This document shows positions 59,426 through 64,000 of a stretch of DNA of 64,000 bases, piece by piece. The position numbers were made by a program, and so were the translations under genes. Numbering within the stretch: position 1 is the first letter of the stretch; each line of letters starts with the position of its first letter. This DNA is from Trichopria drosophilae. Lineage: Eukaryota > Arthropoda > Insecta > Hymenoptera > Diapriidae. A model generated the notes under the pieces. That model did no database searches. It worked only from the letters and a program-made list of their open reading frames with translations, and was not told the origin of the DNA. The DNA is taken from positions 24,193,001 through 24,257,000 of the forward strand of contig CM059582.1 in assembly GCA_030407085.1 (NCBI GenBank), given 5' to 3'.

Positions 59426-59678
59426 AACAAGAACTCCTTTTTTGTAGACCTGCGTTATTAATATTATTACAGCTATGAACAAGGGGAACAATAAGAACTG
59501 AACCCTAATGCGAATTGAATAAAGTTTTGCTAATTTGTCAAATCCTATCGAAAAACCACGTGTCAAATTCGAATGGGAAATTAACCTTGCACCTTTGCAA
59601 TTGTTAGAGAATTGCGATACATTTCAAGATTTTTAATTACATGGCTTATTCATTATAAGATTTTTGAAAAAGCCTTAC

Positions 59679-59929
59679 ATGAAGTGCAAGTTCACCATCC
59701 TTATAGTTGCTGTACTGTTGAATGATACAGGCAGTTCGATTTAAATATTCGGATTGAGTTTCAGGTTCCCACCAATCCACGAGGCGTCCGTCTTTGTCGA
59801 ATTGTCGACCGATGTCATCGAAACCGTGGGTGATTTCATGGCCAATAATATATCCGATGGCGCCATAATTCAGGTAATTTGGCCTGTCGTTGCTGTAGAA
59901 CGGACCCTGCATAATTCCAGCCGGGAATT
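59679..59929 (-). CDS. Neprilysin-like M13 peptidase, zinc-site exon
   Basis: Penultimate coding exon of the M13 peptidase. After the phase-1 junction it reads FPAGIMQGPFYSND, then the zinc-binding helix IIGHEITHGFDD (HExxH, giving two His ligands and the catalytic Glu), then GRQFDKDGRLVDWW. It ends ...GELALH with donor GTAAGG at 59678. All of these are textbook M13 positions, so the active site is intact. An N-glycosylation sequon (NRT) is present. The acceptor is TTGTTCAG at 59931-59930, and the intron to the exon upstream is 362 bp. Confidence 0.95.
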
Positions 59930-60291
59930 CTGAACAAGAATTAAGTATCAATATTTTCAAATGTTCGAATATTTGTGTCACTTCACATTACACATTAAAA
60001 AGAAGTGTGTACCATCTCAGATGGTAATTTGAAACCAGACAAATTGAACAAAAAATTTAGTATTTTTAGTCAATAGTACTAAACATGTATGTAATATTTG
60101 TAATATTAATAATAAACATTTGCAACAGTCTAATATTTAATACCAGAAATAGTTTATATCCATGCATCAATTTGGGAGGCTTTCAAAATATTCACGACAA
60201 AAATATACAAATCATGCGGTATAAGAATGAGACAAGCACGTTGAATTCAATGAATAATAAATTAAATATCACAAAAGCATGCCGTTCTTAC

Positions 60292-60583
60292 GTATGCTAT
60301 TATCCTTAGGCGAATAATAAGCGTTGACCATCGCCGCCGGTATTTGTCGAAGCCAGTCGGTTTTATTCACCGGTGTCCTGAACCTATTGAAACTATTGTC
60401 CATATGAAATTTGGTCATGTTTAGAACACTCTTAAGGTAACTTCCGGGTGTAATTTCTACATTCGCGTAAACATCTTCTATTTTTTTGTTATCGAGCAAT
60501 TCTTGCGGATAACCTATGTGAGAAGTCATCAATTTAAATTTATCCAGTGCATGTGCTTTCGTTTTCTCATCCATCCACGTTCC
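60292..60583 (-). CDS. Neprilysin-like M13 peptidase, internal exon
   Basis: Third-from-last recognisable exon, 97 codons plus one base. It begins GTWMDEKTKAHALDK (the conserved WMD-xT helix), continues IGYPQELL, and ends AAMVNAYYSPKDNSI; Asn-Ala of VNAYY is the substrate backbone-binding pair. Sequons NMT and NKT are visible. The acceptor is CTATAG at 60585-60584 in phase 0; the donor is C|GTAAGA at 60291 in phase 1. The three exons together give about 293 residues, the C-terminal catalytic part of a protein normally about 700-780 aa. Exons for the membrane anchor and N-terminal domain were not found in 60584-64000, so the gene probably continues past the right edge. Confidence 0.93.
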
Positions 60584-60948
60584 CTATAGATATTCGTAAT
60601 TGAGTACTGAATTTCAAAATATTTCGTGTCATACAATGGCAAAAATTTTAATTGTTATGAAACCAAAATTCGATTAATAGAGGTCATAAAACGGTACAGT
60701 GGGATACCGAATCTATTTAGACAGGTTTTAAATTTCATATCCAGTAGCTGCTTCTGAATTCTTTCGTCGAATTTTTACGATCGATTGCCTTCAATGTTGT
60801 CGGGGCAAAGGACCGAGACGGAATTTAATGAACACGTTAATACATGTGTTTTGGCACAGAAGATTAATTCTATAACATTCTTTGCTACTTCTAATATTTC
60901 AGTGGAGTGATATCCTATGGTAACTTTCAATGTAACATGCCACGGTGT

Positions 60949-62068
60949 GGCTGAACCACTTTGAATTGCGAGTGTCATGCATCTGGAATTTTCTAGCTAG
61001 GTTTGATAATTTGCAATTATACGAATGTAACACCGCTAAAATTAAAATATTTTATCGGGCCCTTTTAAACAAAATCGTGATAAAGTACCAAAAAACGTAG
61101 AATTTTTAAGTTCTTTTTATTTCCGACGAAAGTTGACCTTCAATCGAAAAATCTTTTACGGTCAAGTTGTAGATATTAAAATGATTTACAATTTTTGTAT
61201 ACATCTTTTTTCACATAACCTCTAAATTTTCCAGATAAATAAATAAAAACGTTATTTCGTTTTTAATTTTTTCTCGGGCAAAATATTCTTATTTAGATGT
61301 TATATTGAATTAAAAGCGAAAAATTACCCCTAACTTCAACTGAACATTCTCGCGTTAAACTTTCAGATTTTTAAACGTTTTTTTAGTGGCTTTTGTTCGT
61401 TGAAATGTCTATTTTCAAAGGGTCATAAACAAAATTGACGCCATTTGCAAAATTTGCCACAATCGCAAAAAACTGAAAAAACGTATTTTCAAAAAGAAAT
61501 GTTTGCAATTATTTGTTCAAATTTGCTATTATTTATTAAAATATACAGTAAATTTAACTGTATTTGCATTAAATCTTGTATATTTATATATACAAGATAT
61601 AAGTATAAATATAAATATATTTATATATACATCATACATAATACATAAATTGCATTGATTATATTAATAATTATAATTTTATTTAGAAAAGCTTTTCTTA
61701 TATATAATATATATAAATATACAAGATTTAATGCAAATACAGTTAAATTTACTTTATTAAAAAACGTTTTTATTTATTTATCTGGAAAATTTAGAGGTTA
61801 CGTGAAAAAAGATGTATACAAAAGTTGTAAATCTTTTTAATATCTACAACTTGACCGTAAAAGATTTTTCTATTGGAGGTCAACTTTCGTCGGAAATAAA
61901 GAGAACTTAAAAATTCTACATTTTTTGGTACTTTATCGCGATTTGTTTTAAAAGGGCCCGATGAAATATTTTAATTTTAGCGATGTTACATTCGTATGAT
62001 TGCAAATTATCAATCCTAGCTAGAAAATTCCATATGCATGACACTCGCAATTAAAAGCGGTTCAGCCA
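60949..62068. mobile_element. Long foldback element upstream of M13 exon
   Basis: Near-mirror arms: left TGGCTGAACC...TTGCGAGTGTCATGCAT (60948-60983), ATCGGGCCCTTTTAAA, TTTCCGACGAAAGTTGACCT, ACGGTCAAGTTGTAGATATT; right the reverse complements in order up to GGTTCAGCCA at 62068. The similarity extends inward to TTTGCATTAAATCTTGTATA (about 61563) and its mirror (about 61715). About 275 bp of the left arm (roughly 61262-61537) has no counterpart on the right: an insertion on one side or a deletion on the other. Non-coding. It probably lies in an intron of the M13 gene. Confidence 0.85.
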
Positions 62069-62847
62069 TACTTTTTTTAAATTTGTATCATATTAAACTG
62101 TATTATCTGAATAAAATGTTATTGTTGATCTATGTTGTATTTAGCTAGAGATTCACGAGACCTGAAGAGACGAGAATTTATGAATCTCTAACACTTTCGA
62201 GATTCTTGAAGCTCTTTTTCGACGAGATATTGTCAAGATTAATGCTAACAAAAGTTTTGAAAAGGAATCGCCTAAAAAATGAAACACTTTTGAAACACGA
62301 CATTCTAAAGGCTAATAATGTGCATATGATACATAGCTATATTAAACACATGAACAGGTTAAAACAAGCCAAATCTATGGACCTCAATAGCATCAATTTT
62401 ATGAAAACAAAAAAAAACTTCAGGCGATTCTGGAATTTGTTGTACACACTTTCATTTGAATTTAGTTTAAACATGACGAAATCTTTTTTCTATTTGATTT
62501 TAAGGTCATTTATTATAGTTCAGTAATTTATTAGAATTATGAATATTTTTTATAATTCATTTATGTATCTTGATAAACTTCAATTTTCTGTTAAAAATTC
62601 ATGTCGCATACGTCGAAAAATAGAGATGTGTACGAAATGAAATAATTCTCGATTTCGATGAGATCATGTTTGGATTTGGTGACAAGATTCGAGAACTATA
62701 TTGGGTCCAGTGTTCAGGATTCCCATGTCAAGATCAAAATTCTCTAAATACTGATTCACTGTTTTAATCAAACTCTTTTAAAGAATTTTGTTTAAATTCT
62801 TTTTTGATTTTTCAAACTCTGGGAATTTTAAAAAGTGCCCAAAAATT
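62069..62847. other. Right-hand AT-rich sequence, no recognised gene
   Basis: A 106-codon plus-strand frame (62206-62526) is rich in Lys, Asn, Leu and Phe with no motif I know. No M13 exon was recognised on the minus strand. Confidence 0.4.
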
Positions 62848-63100
62848 CTGTAACCTGAAATTGTCGACGATTATTACGAGGTTTTCATCTTCACGCTTGT
62901 ACACATTGAGAGCGAAAGAACTAAAAAACATATCGAAAAAACGATCCATGATTTTGTTGCATTTTGTACGGAAAATTTGCCACATTTTATTACTCACAAA
63001 CTGGCCAGTACATAAATTTATTAGAAAACTGGTGAATATTTAAACCGAATTTTTACCACAGCTACTGCATATTAAATTAATTTTTACAGTTCATTTTTTA
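62848..63100 (+). repeat. Dispersed repeat, copy 2
   Basis: Counterpart of 51600-51860 in the same orientation. The match includes ATCCATGATTTTGTT and CCGAATTT-TACCA. Both copies are decayed and neither has clear ends. Confidence 0.6.
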
Positions 63101-64000
63101 ACCTTTCCAGATCCACGTTTTGTTGACCCCAATTGCGGATACACGTGGGTATTTTTGACCCGAGCGCTGTTTAAACATGTTAAAGTGCATTACAAAGTCT
63201 GAACAAATTTATGAAGCATCTTAAACCTTTCATCTTTAAATAACAATCATAAAAATGATATAAATTTCAATTTTTATGTAAATTTTTGATATAGCAATAG
63301 AAGTACTCACGGAAAAATCAACCAATGTGTTTCTTTTGCTCGCGTCAATATGACCCACGTGGATTAATATCTTTTATTATTATTATCGGATTAAATAATC
63401 AGCATTCCGGATACCACCTGGGTAACGAGTTTTAATCCAATCCAATGAAATTGAAATTGTCGTTTTCATGGGATCCTTTATTAAATATTCTTTTGGATCT
63501 TATGTCATTCTTGAATACTTATTGTTTGAGAATAAGTAAACAATCATCGATACTGAGTGATAAGAATAGCCACTTGCGCTATTTCTCATTGAAAAGTTCA
63601 TTGCTCAGTGAATTCTACGAGCACAACCAACAATTAAGTCAATTTTCTAAATACGAATATATAAACAGCACTTCTAACTTTATAATATCTCGTTAGTAAG
63701 AAAAAAAGCCCTTTTTGACAGTATTCATACCATTGCTGCTTACTGAATTTGTCTGTTCGATAGTTAACCATTTAACCCGACTTATTTTCACCTATTCAAA
63801 TTTTACTACACGTGGTATCTAACGGTTTTCGGTTTTGCTGATTAAAATTCTGAAGGCAGATTTACAAAATTCTAACTAGAAAACTAGCGGATTCAATATA
63901 GCGGACGAACAAATTTGAAATTAATTTCAGTTTTAATGGACAATTTTTCATAGAGCTAAAAACTCCAAATTTCGATTACTATTTATTACTTTCAAAGTTA
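63101..64000. other. Right edge, no recognised gene
   Basis: No M13 exon was recognised on the minus strand. An 83-codon plus-strand frame at 63445-63696 has no known motif. Confidence 0.4.

Noticed and set aside
60775..60978. 67-codon minus-strand frame upstream of the M13 exon
   Set aside because: Considered as an additional M13 exon, but it lacks any M13 motif and runs into the foldback element.
62206..62526. 106-codon plus-strand frame
   Set aside because: Lys/Asn/Leu/Phe-rich as expected by chance in AT-rich DNA; no recognised domain, no supporting context.

Overview
The window looks like nuclear DNA of an insect. It is strongly AT-rich and sparsely genic. It carries CYP9-type cytochrome P450 genes, an intron-containing M13 metallopeptidase gene, a (CCTAA)n/(TTAGG)n array of the insect telomere type, and many decayed eukaryotic transposons. 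The order cannot be fixed from sequence alone; CYP9-type genes are known in Hymenoptera, Coleoptera, Lepidoptera and others.

Layout. From about 1.1 to 38 kb, on the minus strand, lies a tandem cluster of CYP9-like P450 loci. In transcriptional order these are 37881-36301 (intact), 30194-28668 (intact), 28365-26836 (intact), a pseudogene at about 19920-18975, a pseudogene fragment at about 13680-13414, and 2660-1143 (intact). The four intact genes are single uninterrupted reading frames of 505-526 codons. Each has an N-terminal membrane anchor, a W-R/K-E-x-R C-helix, a K-helix ExxR and the cysteine heme loop FGIGPRMCIG. Two of them (505 and 526 aa) have altered I-helix oxygen-activation motifs. 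From about 58 to 60.6 kb, also on the minus strand, are the last three coding exons of a neprilysin-like M13 peptidase with all visible catalytic residues intact. Its 5' part is not recognised and probably lies beyond the right edge.

The rest is intergenic or intronic and dominated by mobile-element remains. There is a Penelope-like retroelement relic (RT plus GIY-YIG) at 44.36-45.61 kb and a LINE ORF1 relic at 24.4-25.26 kb. There are Tc1/mariner- or pogo-like MITEs and an unusual number of long inverted-repeat (foldback) elements. One family of inverted-repeat elements (16252-16535, 17160-17683, 55288-55982) begins GGGTGCACC, has 8-bp target duplications, and is filled with short repeats around a GACATT core arranged head to head. 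An element at 11519-11816 has the same architecture and a related core with a longer period. I regard this as the most promising undescribed feature.

The P450s are microsomal monooxygenases. CYP9 enzymes are often implicated in xenobiotic metabolism, but nothing in the sequence fixes a substrate here. The clustered same-strand copies, pseudogenes and motif drift fit birth-and-death evolution of a detoxification-type gene family. No rRNA, tRNA, CRISPR or bacterial-type features were seen.
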